Source of the DNA: Natronomonas sp. CBA1123
Lineage (GTDB): Archaea; Halobacteriota; Halobacteria; Halobacteriales; Haloarculaceae
Length of the DNA: 62,012 nucleotides
Direction of reading: 5' to 3'
NCBI RefSeq assembly: GCF_009741925.1
Contig: NZ_WPCC01000017.1
Location: 1 to 62,012 of the forward strand
Position 1 is the first letter of the stretch. Each line of letters opens with the position of its first letter. A program made the translations under genes and the position numbers. The notes beneath the pieces are model-generated. The model had not been told where the DNA came from and searched no databases. It saw only the letters and a program-made list of their open reading frames with translations. Positions 27,254-35,683 of the stretch are shown piece by piece.

Positions 27254-28696
27254 TTACTGGCCGCCGTCAAGTCGCGCTTCGGGGTCGGTCGCGAGCCACC
27301 GCCCAGCGCGGACGGCCGCCGGTACCAAACCCGTCGGCCGGAAGACGATGACGAGGAGTGCGATGGCGAGAAGGGGAGCAGGCATCAGCGACGCGAGGGT
27401 TTCGCCGACCAACGGGATAGCGACGACACCACCGAAACTGTCGATAAGGAAACTCATCACGACGAAGAAAACGGCGCCGACAGCGGCGCCGACGATGGTC
27501 CCCATCCCGCCAAGGATGGACATCATCACGATGTTGATAGCGAGAGCCACGTCGAGTATCTGTTGTGGGTTCAGAGGGTTCCCGATCGAAGTATGGACGA
27601 ACATCGCACCCGCGAGGCCGCCGACGGCACCGCTGAGGACGAACGCGAACAGTTTGAATTTCGCCGTGTCGATGCCGACGGCCTCAACTGCGTCTTCGTT
27701 TTCACGGATGGCCGTGAGAATTTCGCCGGTGTTGGCCCGCGTAACGAGAAACAGGACCGCGAAGACGACGAAGAACAAGACGACGGCGAGGTAGTAATCG
27801 ATGATGACCTGCCACGGGAACGACGGAACGGTAAGGACGGCGGCGGTCGTCGTCCCGACCAGCGGGTCGTTCTGTGCGACGAAGCCGTTGATACCGCCAA
27901 GACCGCTCGGGGCGATGTAAGGAAGGTTGTTGTTGAAGAGAATAACGAGTTGCAGGAGAATAATCGGCGAAATAAGAGTGACAAGCGAGAGATACGGGCC
28001 CCGAATTCTGAGGGCAGGATAGCCGATGAGCAGGCCCCCGAGAGCGGCGACCACGACGCCGGACGGAATCGAGAGTATCGGCGAGACGCCGTGTTGGAGA
28101 TTTAACACCGTGGACGTGTAGCCGCCGAGGCCGAAAAACACCGTGTGCCCGAGGCTTATCTGACCCGTGTAGCCGGAGACGATGTCCCACGACATCGCGA
28201 ACACCATCAGGTACACCGGGAGGATGAGCGCGGACAACTGAAAGGCAGTCAGGCCGACCGGAACCGCCAACAACGCCACAGCGCCGAGTGCCCCGACCAG
28301 ATACCGGGTCGGTATCTCGCCGAAACGTACGGTGGTGAAAGTCGGCGCCGGAATACGGGGAATGTGATGCGCCAGCAGGCGTTCGGTTCGGCGGGCCGCG
28401 GCGTTCGTGGCGTCGGAGCCGGAGCGAATCCCCTCTCGAAGGCGACGGTCGGCATCACCGACCGGCAGCGATTCCGACTGATTTCGAACCGGTGTGAACA
28501 AACTCCCGACAGCGCGTTGAATCGCCAACAGCGCCAACCCGATTCGTCGTTCGACCGTTTCGACCGCTGCCCCGAGGACCGAGAACCCCCCCAGAACCGC
28601 GAGATGGAGTTCGTCAAGCGACTCCCGAACGGGTGTCGGGAGCACTCCAGCAGACCCCTCGGAGTCCGTCGAAGTTCGCTCGCTCGCTTTGGACAT
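27254..28696 (-). CDS. livM: Branched-chain amino-acid type ABC permease (LivM) with long N-terminal extension
   Basis: This membrane subunit of a HAAT-family importer has 480 residues. The last ~350 match LivM: YLMVFAMSWDIVSGYTGQISLGHTVFFGLGGY, GPYLSLVTL, then the EAA-like loop TRANTGEILTAIRENEDAVEAVGIDTAKFKLFAFVLSGAVGG and SILGGMGTIVGA. The first ~125 residues are a charged extension (starting KASERTSTDSEGS) not usual in LivM. ATG 28696 is chosen from a TATA-like box at 28724-28730. It is divergent from the binding-protein gene across an AT-rich region. No LivG or LivF ATPase gene is in the window. Confidence 0.9.
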   Translation of the reverse strand: MSKASERTSTDSEGSAGVLPTPVRESLDELHLAVLGGFSVLGAAVETVERRIGLALLAIQRAVGSLFTPVRNQSESLPVGDADRRLREGIRSGSDATNAAARRTERLLAHHIPRIPAPTFTTVRFGEIPTRYLVGALGAVALLAVPVGLTAFQLSALILPVYLMVFAMSWDIVSGYTGQISLGHTVFFGLGGYTSTVLNLQHGVSPILSIPSGVVVAALGGLLIGYPALRIRGPYLSLVTLISPIILLQLVILFNNNLPYIAPSGLGGINGFVAQNDPLVGTTTAAVLTVPSFPWQVIIDYYLAVVLFFVVFAVLFLVTRANTGEILTAIRENEDAVEAVGIDTAKFKLFAFVLSGAVGGLAGAMFVHTSIGNPLNPQQILDVALAINIVMMSILGGMGTIVGAAVGAVFFVVMSFLIDSFGGVVAIPLVGETLASLMPAPLLAIALLVIVFRPTGLVPAAVRAGRWLATDPEARLDGGQ

Positions 28697-29007
28697 CGTT
28701 GAGTGGCAGTGCGACCCCCAACACATAATTCTTTTGAATATTTAAACACCTATCCGCTGTAATATCGGTTTCAGAGGCCCAGATATGTCGTTGTCAACTA
28801 AGCATATTTTTTATATAAAATATCCGAGTTCGTTTATAAAAGAGTTCAAAACAAGGGCTAGTCTTTTATAAGATAAAAACCCCCGTATATCTCCGGATAT
28901 CGATTCAGTAGCTATCTTAGAGCTTCTGCGCCGACATCGTATTAACAGACAAATATTTCCTATTGGTAATCTTTTAATATGGGTTGTTAGAAAGCACAGG
29001 CAGCCAG
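28697..29007. promoter_or_regulatory. AT-rich divergent control region with two inverted repeats
   Basis: These 311 bases have no gene and are much richer in A/T than the rest of the window. They hold a box for the leftward permease (28724-28730) and TTTTAATA (28973-28980) for the rightward binding protein. Between them are two dyads: ATATTTT/AAAATAT (28804-28823) and the perfect 10-bp TTATAAAAGA/TCTTTTATAA (28834-28843 and 28862-28871). A shared regulator site is likely. Confidence 0.55.
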
Positions 29008-30342
29008 ATGACAGCTGGAAACATGGACACCCACACCGGGCGGCGTCGGTTCCTGCAATACGCGGGCGCGGGGACGGTGTCGGCACTCGCTGGCTGCCAG
29101 AGTCTCGGTGAGAACACGGCCCCGCGTGGGTCCCAAGGGACGGTAACCGGGAATCCGGCGGCACCGTCGTTTACCGTCGGCGTAATGCGGACCGACTTCG
29201 GGGCCGACGTGGCGAAGTCCGCACGGATAGCCATCGATGAGTTGAACGGAAGCGGTGCAGTGGACGGCACTGTCGAACTGACGACGGCCGGTGGGTCGGC
29301 CAGTCCCAGTGGCGAGGAGACGGCCTATCGGCGGCTCATGAGCCAGGGGGCTGACGTGACCATCGGCGGACTCTACCCACGAGGGTTCCTGCCGGCGGTT
29401 TCGGAAAACGAGAAACTACATCTCACCTCAGTGTCGCCGTGGCCACTCCCGGCCAGACTCATCAGTCGGGAGACCAGTCCCATCGGTGGTGACCCCCAAC
29501 AAGAGTACGAGAAGTACAAGTACTTCTTCCGGGTCGGGCCTTTGAACCTCATTGACCTTCAGCGGGCGCAAGTCCAACTCATCGAGAAATACAATGACCA
29601 GTTGGGGTGGGACCGCGTCGGCATCATCGTCGAGAACCTCAACATCGGCGCCGAGGAACGCCTGCGGGCACTGGAAGACGCCATGTCGGAGTTCGTCGAA
29701 GTACCAGTCGCCGAGGTTGTCTCGGGGTCCGTCAACGATTGGACCCCGATTTACGACCGGATGGAATCTGCGGGCGTCGACCTCGCCGCCGTCTTCCTCG
29801 TCATCTCGGCCACCGTCGCCAACGAACAGTGGGCCGACCAACAGCGGAACTTCGAGATGGGTGGTATCCACCTCCCCGCGATGCAGTTGGGCTACTGGGA
29901 GGATGTCAATGGCGCCGCCGAGTCGCTGTGGACGATGAATGCCGCGACGCCACAGACTGAGAACACACCACAGACTCAACCATACCTCAAGGAGTACCGG
30001 AACCGCTTCGGAGGAAGCCCCGCCTATCCGGGGCCGCTGTCATACGACGCCGTGAAGGTGTACGCACACGCCGTCGGCGAAGTCGGTAGCACCGACCCGG
30101 AGAAATTGATACCGTTTCTCGAAGAGGATTGTGCCTTCACCGGCGGATCGTTCATGCCCGAACTCGGCTTCCGGGGCCCCGACACCGAGTTCGCACACGA
30201 CCCGGAGTGGAGCAGCATCGAGGAATCCGGCGTCCCCATCTTCCAGCAGTGGCAAAGCGGCGAAGACGGCGGCGTCATGGAAGCGTTCGCGCCGGAGCGA
30301 AACAAGACCGCGGAGTACGTCAAACCACCATGGATGCGATGA
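29008..30342 (+). CDS. ABC substrate-binding lipoprotein, LivK/Peripla_BP_6 type
   Basis: The 444-residue protein has a Tat signal with TGRRRFLQYAGAGTVSALAGCQ (lipobox Cys), then a two-lobed binding-protein domain: FTVGVMRTDFGADVAKSARIAIDELN, VTIGGLYPRGFLPAVSENE, WDRVGIIVENLNIGAEERL, AVFLVISATVANEQWADQQ and YDAVKVYAHAVGEVG. It should capture an amino acid, urea, amide or aromatic acid outside the cell; sequence does not say which. ATG 29008 fits the TATA box; an in-frame ATG at 29023 is possible. It is followed 21 nt later by the livH-type permease. Confidence 0.9.
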   Translation: MTAGNMDTHTGRRRFLQYAGAGTVSALAGCQSLGENTAPRGSQGTVTGNPAAPSFTVGVMRTDFGADVAKSARIAIDELNGSGAVDGTVELTTAGGSASPSGEETAYRRLMSQGADVTIGGLYPRGFLPAVSENEKLHLTSVSPWPLPARLISRETSPIGGDPQQEYEKYKYFFRVGPLNLIDLQRAQVQLIEKYNDQLGWDRVGIIVENLNIGAEERLRALEDAMSEFVEVPVAEVVSGSVNDWTPIYDRMESAGVDLAAVFLVISATVANEQWADQQRNFEMGGIHLPAMQLGYWEDVNGAAESLWTMNAATPQTENTPQTQPYLKEYRNRFGGSPAYPGPLSYDAVKVYAHAVGEVGSTDPEKLIPFLEEDCAFTGGSFMPELGFRGPDTEFAHDPEWSSIEESGVPIFQQWQSGEDGGVMEAFAPERNKTAEYVKPPWMR

Positions 30343-30363
30343 ACAACGGCGAGGAGGTGGGTT

Positions 30364-31230
30364 ATGCCCGTTGACCTCGTGAAGTTCGTCATCAACGCCG
30401 CAGCCATCAGTTCGCTGTACCTGCTGGTCGCCATTGGCTTTACGCTCATCTTCGGCGTCGGCGAAGTGCTGAACTTCGCACACGGCGCGTTGTTGACTGT
30501 CGGCGCCTACACCTCCTATCACGCTGTCAACGCGTGGGGGATGGGCCTGTGGGCCGCACTCGCGTTGTCGGCCGTCGTCTCCGGCGTCCTCGGTGCAGTC
30601 CTCTATCGCGGCGTCGTCCAGTACATTCGCGACCAACCGGTCGTCACGATTATCGTCACGATAATCCTCGGATTCGCAATAGAGGCGGTCCTCGGGGCTG
30701 TCTTCGGCGGGGGAACTATCACGCTCAGTTCCCCGGTCCCCGGCGGGGTCGAGGTGCTCGGACGCGAGGTGCAGACACACTTCGTGTTCGTCTTCGTCCT
30801 CTCGTGGACCGTCGTCGTGTTGTTGGTCTCCTACATCAACCACACACCAACCGGCAAAGCCGTCCAAGCGACGAACATGAGCAAGCGGGGGGCCTCGCTC
30901 GTCGGCATCGATGCCGACAACGTCAATACGTACGTTTGGGCTGTCGCCGCCGCCCTCGCCGGCGTCGCCGGCGTCTTGCTGTTGGCGTTCCAAACCGGTA
31001 GTCCTTCGATGGGACTGGACCCGATGGTGCTGTCGTTCTCCATCGTCGTGTTGGGCGGCCTGGGGTCGCTCCGCGGGAGCATCGTCGGTGCCTACATTAT
31101 CGGCTTCCTCGACACCGCGATGACGACGCTCATCGCGCCGTCGCTGACCGGACTGGCCGGATTAGTGATGCTCGTTGTCGTCCTGCTCGTTCGTCCGCAG
31201 GGGCTGTTCGGCCGCTCGACGTCGAGTTAA
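30364..31230 (+). CDS. livH: Branched-chain amino-acid type ABC permease (LivH)
   Basis: This is a 288-residue membrane subunit with about eight helices. It shows the LivH pattern: LYLLVAIGFTLIFGVGEVLNFAHGALLTVGAY, the EAA-like loop HTPTGKAVQATNMSKRGASLVGIDADNVNTYVWAVAAALAGVAGVLL, then SFSIVVLGGLGSLRGSIVGAYIIGFLD and a C-terminal RPQGLFGRS. A good ribosome-binding site (GAGGAGGTG) precedes ATG 30364. With the binding protein and LivM it makes most of an importer, but the ATPases are missing here. Its TAA overlaps the stop of the convergent nuclease gene. Confidence 0.92.
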   Translation: MPVDLVKFVINAAAISSLYLLVAIGFTLIFGVGEVLNFAHGALLTVGAYTSYHAVNAWGMGLWAALALSAVVSGVLGAVLYRGVVQYIRDQPVVTIIVTIILGFAIEAVLGAVFGGGTITLSSPVPGGVEVLGREVQTHFVFVFVLSWTVVVLLVSYINHTPTGKAVQATNMSKRGASLVGIDADNVNTYVWAVAAALAGVAGVLLLAFQTGSPSMGLDPMVLSFSIVVLGGLGSLRGSIVGAYIIGFLDTAMTTLIAPSLTGLAGLVMLVVVLLVRPQGLFGRSTSS

Positions 31231-31958
31231 GGCAAGGTCCGCCGGTCGAGCCGTTCGACGGTCCGGTCTGCGACCGTCTTGAGGTTGACCGCGTCCTCGC
31301 GGTTATACGAGACGAGCGTCTCCAGCGAGCCGTCGACACCGCGTTCGTGTTCCCGCCACAGCCGAACCGCGTCCTTTCCGGAGATGTCGGGTCGGTCCCG
31401 CTCGACGCCGACCTCGGGTTCGATGGCCTTCAGCCCGCCCGACAGTCCCACGCGCTTGCAGGGGTACATCAAGTCGAGATGCGGAATGTCGATAGAGAGG
31501 TCGAAGGACTCCTCGAGGAACGGCACGTCGAAGCGCGCGCCGTTGAACGTGACGAGCAGCGGCGAGTCGAGTAGCGCCTGAAGGTTCTCCCGAGTGAGGT
31601 CGTCGCCGGAGACGAGCGTCTCGGTGTCGCCGCCCTGATGGAAACTGACACAGGTCACCTCGTTTCGGGAGTGGTCCAGTCCCGTCGTCTCGATGTCGAA
31701 GAAACACGCTTCATCGCGGAAGTTCTCGTACAGTCGCCACCGCTCGCTGGAGGGCAACTGCTGAGCGAAAAAGTCCGAATCGCCCGAATCGAGGCGCGGA
31801 CGGGCGGTGTCGATGAACGATTCGATGCGGTCGGCGGTCGTCGACCCGCACAGCGAGGGGTCGAACTCCGACCACGTCCGGGCGCCGCGCTCCCAGAGGT
31901 TTCGCTCGGTCGTCTCTCCCACCCCGTCGACGGCGATGTAGGTGTTCTCCAGTCGCAC
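31227..31958 (-). CDS. RNase H-like (DEDD) 3'-5' exonuclease, YprB type
   Basis: The 243-residue protein begins with a short N-terminal region with a helix-hairpin-helix-like stretch (AVDGVGETTERNLWERGARTWSEF), then a DEDD exonuclease domain: FFDIETTGLDHSRNEVTCVS (Asp/Glu), TFNGARFDVPFLEE and YNREDAVNLKTV as the last acidic motif. The family (RNase_H_2) includes YprB-like nucleases with unclear roles in DNA or RNA repair. Start is GTG 31958. The stop codons of this gene and livH share TTAA. Confidence 0.85.
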   Translation of the reverse strand: MRLENTYIAVDGVGETTERNLWERGARTWSEFDPSLCGSTTADRIESFIDTARPRLDSGDSDFFAQQLPSSERWRLYENFRDEACFFDIETTGLDHSRNEVTCVSFHQGGDTETLVSGDDLTRENLQALLDSPLLVTFNGARFDVPFLEESFDLSIDIPHLDLMYPCKRVGLSGGLKAIEPEVGVERDRPDISGKDAVRLWREHERGVDGSLETLVSYNREDAVNLKTVADRTVERLDRRTLP

Positions 31959-31983
31959 GCCAGTTCCTCCGTCGTCAGGGCTC

Positions 31984-32565
31984 CTAAATCACTCGCTCGT
32001 ACTCCAGCTCGCGGGCGACCGAGTCGGCGACCGACTCCCCGCACTCTCGGGCGACGATGTGGAGGGCGAGGTCGAACCCCGAGGTGATGCCGCCGGCCGT
32101 GAGCACGTCGCCGTCGTCGACGACGCGGTCCTCGACGACATCGGCGCCCAGTTCTCGGAGGTCTTCGAGTGCGGTGTGGTGTGTCGTCGCCGGACGACCA
32201 TCCAGCAGTCCGGCCTTCGCGAGCAGCAACGCGCCGGTACACACCGACGCGACGGCCGTTCCCTCGGTGTGATACTGGGCGAGGCGGTCGGGAATCTCGC
32301 CGCGGTCGTACTCGACGCGAACGCCGGGGCCGTCGTCGTTCCACCCGCCACCAGGGACGAGAAGGAGGTCCACGTCGGTGCCGTCGAGCGTCCCGTCCGG
32401 TTCGACTCGCATGCCGCTTCGGGCGACGATTCGCTCGGTCGGCTCCAGCGTGACCAACTCCGCCGAGAGGTCCCCACCGTACCGCCCCGCGAGCTGGAAC
32501 ACCTCGTACGGACCGACCGCGTCGAGTTCATCGAACCCCTCGAAGAGAACGATAGCGACGTTCAT
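31984..32565 (-). CDS. DJ-1/PfpI family protein
   Basis: This 193-residue protein with a class I glutaminase-like fold starts MNVAIVLFEGFDELDAVGPYEVF, the usual opening of AraC-N-like DJ-1/PfpI members. It has the nucleophile elbow VASVCTGALLLAKAGLL with Cys109, followed by ATTHH and TAGGITSGFDLALHIVARECG. Relatives act as isonitrile hydratases, proteases, glyoxalases or as the sensor half of regulators; the exact role cannot be told. No DNA-binding domain is attached. ATG 32565 is preferred over an upstream GTG/ATG. Confidence 0.88.
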   Translation of the reverse strand: MNVAIVLFEGFDELDAVGPYEVFQLAGRYGGDLSAELVTLEPTERIVARSGMRVEPDGTLDGTDVDLLLVPGGGWNDDGPGVRVEYDRGEIPDRLAQYHTEGTAVASVCTGALLLAKAGLLDGRPATTHHTALEDLRELGADVVEDRVVDDGDVLTAGGITSGFDLALHIVARECGESVADSVARELEYERVI

Positions 32566-33352
32566 GCCCCACGATTCGGCCGGAACAAGCATGAGAGTAT
32601 GGGCGGCCGTCAAAACGTCGATAAAGTGTATAGTACGATATCAAATCCGATACGTTGCGACAGAAGTCGAGCACGTGAGGCCGACGAAAAGAGCCCGAGT
32701 CCTCCGGAATTGGAGGAATTCACCATCTCGGTGTTCTCGGAACGCCATCGTCGAGAATTCCACGGACTGTTCGGAAGACACTCCCGGACGCACGAGGTGG
32801 ACATGAGTTCGAACGGGTTTCGAAACCGATAATCGACGACCACGCACCGGTCGCAATTTCGTGTCTGGATAGCAACGTGGGTGCCCGCGGTCGGAGCTTC
32901 GGGAAGAGACGGGACAACTCGCAGGGGGGAACCAACAGGACGGAATCCCGAAATACGATACAGACGTTGGGATACCGATTGTCACCGCGACATCTAGTTA
33001 CCTCACGGCGACCCCTGGCCTGCGAGGGCGTGGCCATACCAACTGCCTCGGTCGGCGAAGTCGACTCCTCGAACAGCATCGCGGACCTTCCGGCGGTAGT
33101 CGGTCACTACAACCCGAGAACCCTGGAACCCGCCGAGTACTGAGAGTGCCCGTCGACCGTCGCGCGCAGTGGGTTCTGCCCGGGGCCTGACCGGCTACTG
33201 CCCGTTTCGGTCGCCCATAGACGCTGTCGCGGCCGATTTTCACGCCTCGCTTTGTGGCGACCCAACCACATTTTGTATCGTGATATGTAGTTTATTACCT
33301 CCTGAGTCGCACGCGAGGCGCTTTTGAGTGTCCGGCCGCTACAGGAAGCGAG
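32566..33352. other. Gene-free stretch upstream of rio2
   Basis: No convincing coding frame, tRNA or known RNA was found in this 787-nt gap. Short open frames here lack the acidic haloarchaeal composition and any recognisable motif. It contains one copy (32635-32652) of an 18-bp repeat found again at 34340-34357 after rio2, and near its right end an AT-rich patch (33269-33300). It could be decayed coding sequence. Confidence 0.5.
32635..32652 (+). repeat. 18-bp direct repeat, copy 1
   Basis: ACGATATCAAATCCGATA is present here and, unchanged, at 34340-34357. The two copies flank the rio2 gene in gene-free DNA; a looser similarity (GTTGCGAC, CCCGAG) follows both. Confidence 0.7.
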
Positions 33353-34258
33353 ATGGTCCAGAACGTCGCCGCGCAGATGGCCGAGTTGGAGCCCGAGGAC
33401 TTCCACCTGCTGTCGGGGCTCGAACACGGGATGCGCTTTTCGCGGTGGGTCGCAGTCGAGAAGCTCCCCGAGTTCTCACGGCTCGACGAGGAGGAAGTTA
33501 CCTATCGCGTCGACCGCTGTATGGACCGGGGGCTGGTCGAGCGAAAGACCATCCAGTACACCGGCTACAGGCTCACGTTCGAGGGGTACGACGCGCTGGC
33601 ACTGCGAACCTTCTCCGAGCGGGACACCATCGACGGCGTCGGCGCCCCCCTCGGCGTCGGCAAGGAAAGCGACGTGTACGAGGCACGGTCGTTCCAGCCG
33701 CTGGCGCTGAAGTACCACCGCGAGGGGTACACGAACTTCCGAGAAGTCCAGAAGGAACGGGAGTACACCGCCGACAACGAACACCGCTCGTGGCTCTACA
33801 CCGCACGCAAGGCCGCCGAGCGAGAGTACGAAGCGTTGGAGACGCTGTACCCCGACGTTCGCGTGCCGCGGCCGGTCGACCAGAACCGCCACGCCATCGT
33901 CATGGAGAAACTCGGCGGCGTCGAGCTTTCGCGTGCGAAACTCGATTCCGGGCAGGTCGTCGGCGTCATCGATTTGATTTGCGAGGAAATGGCGGCGGCC
34001 TACGACGCCGGCTACGTCCACGCCGACATGAGCGAGTACAACGTCTTCGTCTCCAGCGAGGGTGTGACGATTTTCGATTGGCCCCAAGCGGTGCCGACCG
34101 AACACGAAAACAGCGAGGAACTGTTGAAACGGGACGTAGAGAATCTGCTGGGCTACTTCGAGCAGAAATACCCGAACGAGACACCCGAGGTCGACCGCTC
34201 GGCGCTGGCGGCGGCGCTCGCCGAAGATAGTTTCGAGACTGTGCGCGAATTCGCCTGA
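33353..34258 (+). CDS. rio2: RIO2-type protein kinase/ATPase
   Basis: Rio2 acts in maturation of the small ribosomal subunit. The 301-residue protein has the Rio2-specific winged-helix N-terminus (residues 1-90: QMAELEPEDFHLLSGLEHGM and VTYRVDRCMDRGLVER), the nucleotide loop GVGKESDVYE, the catalytic Lys120 (LALKYHREG), the catalytic loop YVHADMSEYNV (Asp225, Asn230) and the metal Asp in IFDWPQAV. All key residues are kept and the length is normal. It stands alone between two gene-free stretches that share an 18-bp repeat. Confidence 0.95.
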   Translation: MVQNVAAQMAELEPEDFHLLSGLEHGMRFSRWVAVEKLPEFSRLDEEEVTYRVDRCMDRGLVERKTIQYTGYRLTFEGYDALALRTFSERDTIDGVGAPLGVGKESDVYEARSFQPLALKYHREGYTNFREVQKEREYTADNEHRSWLYTARKAAEREYEALETLYPDVRVPRPVDQNRHAIVMEKLGGVELSRAKLDSGQVVGVIDLICEEMAAAYDAGYVHADMSEYNVFVSSEGVTIFDWPQAVPTEHENSEELLKRDVENLLGYFEQKYPNETPEVDRSALAAALAEDSFETVREFA

Positions 34259-34339
34259 ATTCGAAGGTACGGGGCGTTTTACGCGGTGTTGTGTGTTCAG
34301 TAGCGTCCAGCCCGCCGGTGCAGTGATAAACCACTATTG

Positions 34340-34357
34340 ACGATATCAAATCCGATA
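34340..34357 (+). repeat. 18-bp direct repeat, copy 2
   Basis: Exact copy of ACGATATCAAATCCGATA from 32635-32652, about 80 nt after the rio2 stop. Confidence 0.7.
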
Positions 34358-34583
34358 TTTCACGGAGGTTGCGACCACCATCCCGAGTGCAGAGGCGGCC
34401 TGAAACAGGTGCGAACGTCCGAAGCGACATCTTCGAGCCGTCTGGGGGCTGTATCGGCCGACTGCTGTGGAAGGCGTTTCGAAGCCCTTAACCACGACGC
34501 TGTGGAAATTCGGATAACTCGCTGGACGACGGGCACCAGCGGGCACCTGTCTACGCAGGTCGGGATGTGATTCCCCTCGCGGG

Positions 34584-34605
34584 TGGCCGCGGCGGGAATT
34601 GAACC
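34584..34605 (-). other. tRNA 3'-end-like fragment
   Basis: On the minus strand the fragment reads GGTTCAATTCCCGC, then CGCGGC and CA: a T-loop with its 3' stem strand, an acceptor strand and a CCA-like end. The T-stem partner upstream does not pair well and no tRNA body exists, so it is not a gene. Such pieces can be left by integration of elements into tRNA genes, but chance similarity is possible. Confidence 0.3.
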
Positions 34606-34629
34606 ACGCAACGCCCGTGGTGAACACAT

Positions 34630-35220
34630 ATGGCACGAAGCTTCTACTCGCATATCCGAGAGGCGTGGAAAACGCCGAAGGAAGGAAAGCTCGCGGAACT
34701 ACAGTGGCAGCGCCAACAGGACTGGCGCGACCAGGGCGCAATCGAACGTGTCGAACGACCGACCCGCCTCGACCGAGCTCGCTCGCTCGGCTACAAGGCC
34801 AAACAGGGCGTCGTCGTCGCCCGGGTGTCGGTCCGGAAGGGCAGCGCCCGCAAACAGCGCTTCAAGGCCGGCCGTCGCTCGAAGCGACAGGGTGTCAACA
34901 AGATTACCCGCCGGAAGAACCTCCAACGCATCGCCGAGGAGCGCTCGAGTCGACGCTACCGGAACCTCCGTGTGCTGAACTCCTACTGGGTCGGTGAGGA
35001 CGGCTCCCAGAAGTGGTTCGAAGTCATCCTGCTGGACCCCGAACACGGTGCGATTCAGAACGACGACGACCTGAACTGGATTTGCGACGACAGCCACAAA
35101 GGTCGGGCCTACCGAGGCCGCACCTCCGCCGGCCAGCGCGGCCGCGGCCAGCAGAACCGCGGCACCGGTGCCGAGAAGGTGCGCCCGAGCATCCGCGCCA
35201 ACGACAAGCGCGGCAAGTAA
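34630..35220 (+). CDS. rpl15e: Ribosomal protein L15e
   Basis: This is a 196-residue large-subunit protein found in archaea and eukaryotes. It begins [16 protein letters not shown] and has the conserved [16 protein letters not shown] and [40 protein letters not shown] stretches, with a basic composition unlike its acidic neighbours, as expected for an rRNA-binding protein. Normal archaeal length. It stands alone, not in a ribosomal operon. Confidence 0.98.
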   Translation: MARSFYSHIREAWKTPKEGKLAELQWQRQQDWRDQGAIERVERPTRLDRARSLGYKAKQGVVVARVSVRKGSARKQRFKAGRRSKRQGVNKITRRKNLQRIAEERSSRRYRNLRVLNSYWVGEDGSQKWFEVILLDPEHGAIQNDDDLNWICDDSHKGRAYRGRTSAGQRGRGQQNRGTGAEKVRPSIRANDKRGK

Positions 35221-35385
35221 CGACACCGGTTTCGACCCGTTCTTTCGACCGTTCTCACCCGTCGAGTGACGCCTTCGAGTACACTCTCTCGGCGCCACTC
35301 TGCGATAGCCGTCACACACCTCAACCCACAGTATTCTTCCGAGGGCGAGACACGGCTGGTGAGGTTTTATCATTCCAGCCGGTCG

Positions 35386-35622
35386 ATGACAATTCATGGC
35401 ACGGAAGCAACTGACGGACAACACGGAGGTCGAAAAACAGTGAGCGGCGCGACGTTCGAGCTATACGAGGATGAAGCGGGCCAGTACCGCTGGCGGCTCG
35501 TTCACGACAACGGGAATATCATCGCCGACTCCGGCGAGGGTTACGCCAGCCCACAGAAAGCCAAACAGGGCATCGAGAGCGTCAAACGGAACGCACCGGA
35601 CGCGGACATCGAACGGAAGTGA
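35386..35622 (+). CDS. HVO_2922/YegP-type DUF1508 protein
   Basis: The conserved part is SGATFELYEDEAGQYRWRLVHDNGNIIADSGEGY, ending ASPQKAKQGIESVKRNAPDADIE, a single DUF1508 unit that is widespread in haloarchaea; its role is unknown. The start is uncertain. ATG 35386 is in frame and gives 78 residues, but a GTG at 35440 begins exactly at the conserved domain (60 residues). A short frame from ATG 35396 ends in a TGA overlapping that GTG. The TTTTAT box at 35365-35370 fits transcription starting near 35396. Confidence 0.8.
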   Translation: MTIHGTEATDGQHGGRKTVSGATFELYEDEAGQYRWRLVHDNGNIIADSGEGYASPQKAKQGIESVKRNAPDADIERK

Positions 35623-35626
35623 ACCG

Positions 35627-35677
35627 ATGAGCAAGGCACCATCCGAACTCGACGAGACTGCCGAGAAGCCACAGTAA
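35627..35677 (+). CDS. Possible 16-residue peptide
   Basis: ATG AGC begins 5 nt after the DUF1508 stop and the frame encodes an acidic 16-residue peptide ending in TAA 6 nt before the SLC13 start. Spacing is compact, as in an operon, but conservation cannot be judged. It could simply be leader sequence of the next gene. Confidence 0.2.
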   Translation: MSKAPSELDETAEKPQ

Positions 35678-35683
35678 TCCCGA

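Larger units (their letters stand above)
34259..34629. other. Gene-free stretch between rio2 and rpl15e
   Basis: These 371 bases have no supported gene. They contain the second 18-bp repeat (34340-34357) and, on the minus strand, a 22-nt piece (34584-34605) that looks like the T-arm and acceptor end of a tRNA. No D-arm or anticodon arm accompanies that piece. Confidence 0.5.

Noticed and set aside
32610-33243. Several short open frames in the gap before rio2
   Set aside because: They are basic, Arg/Ser-rich, lack haloarchaeal acidic composition, motifs or start signals, and are typical shadow frames of GC-rich DNA.
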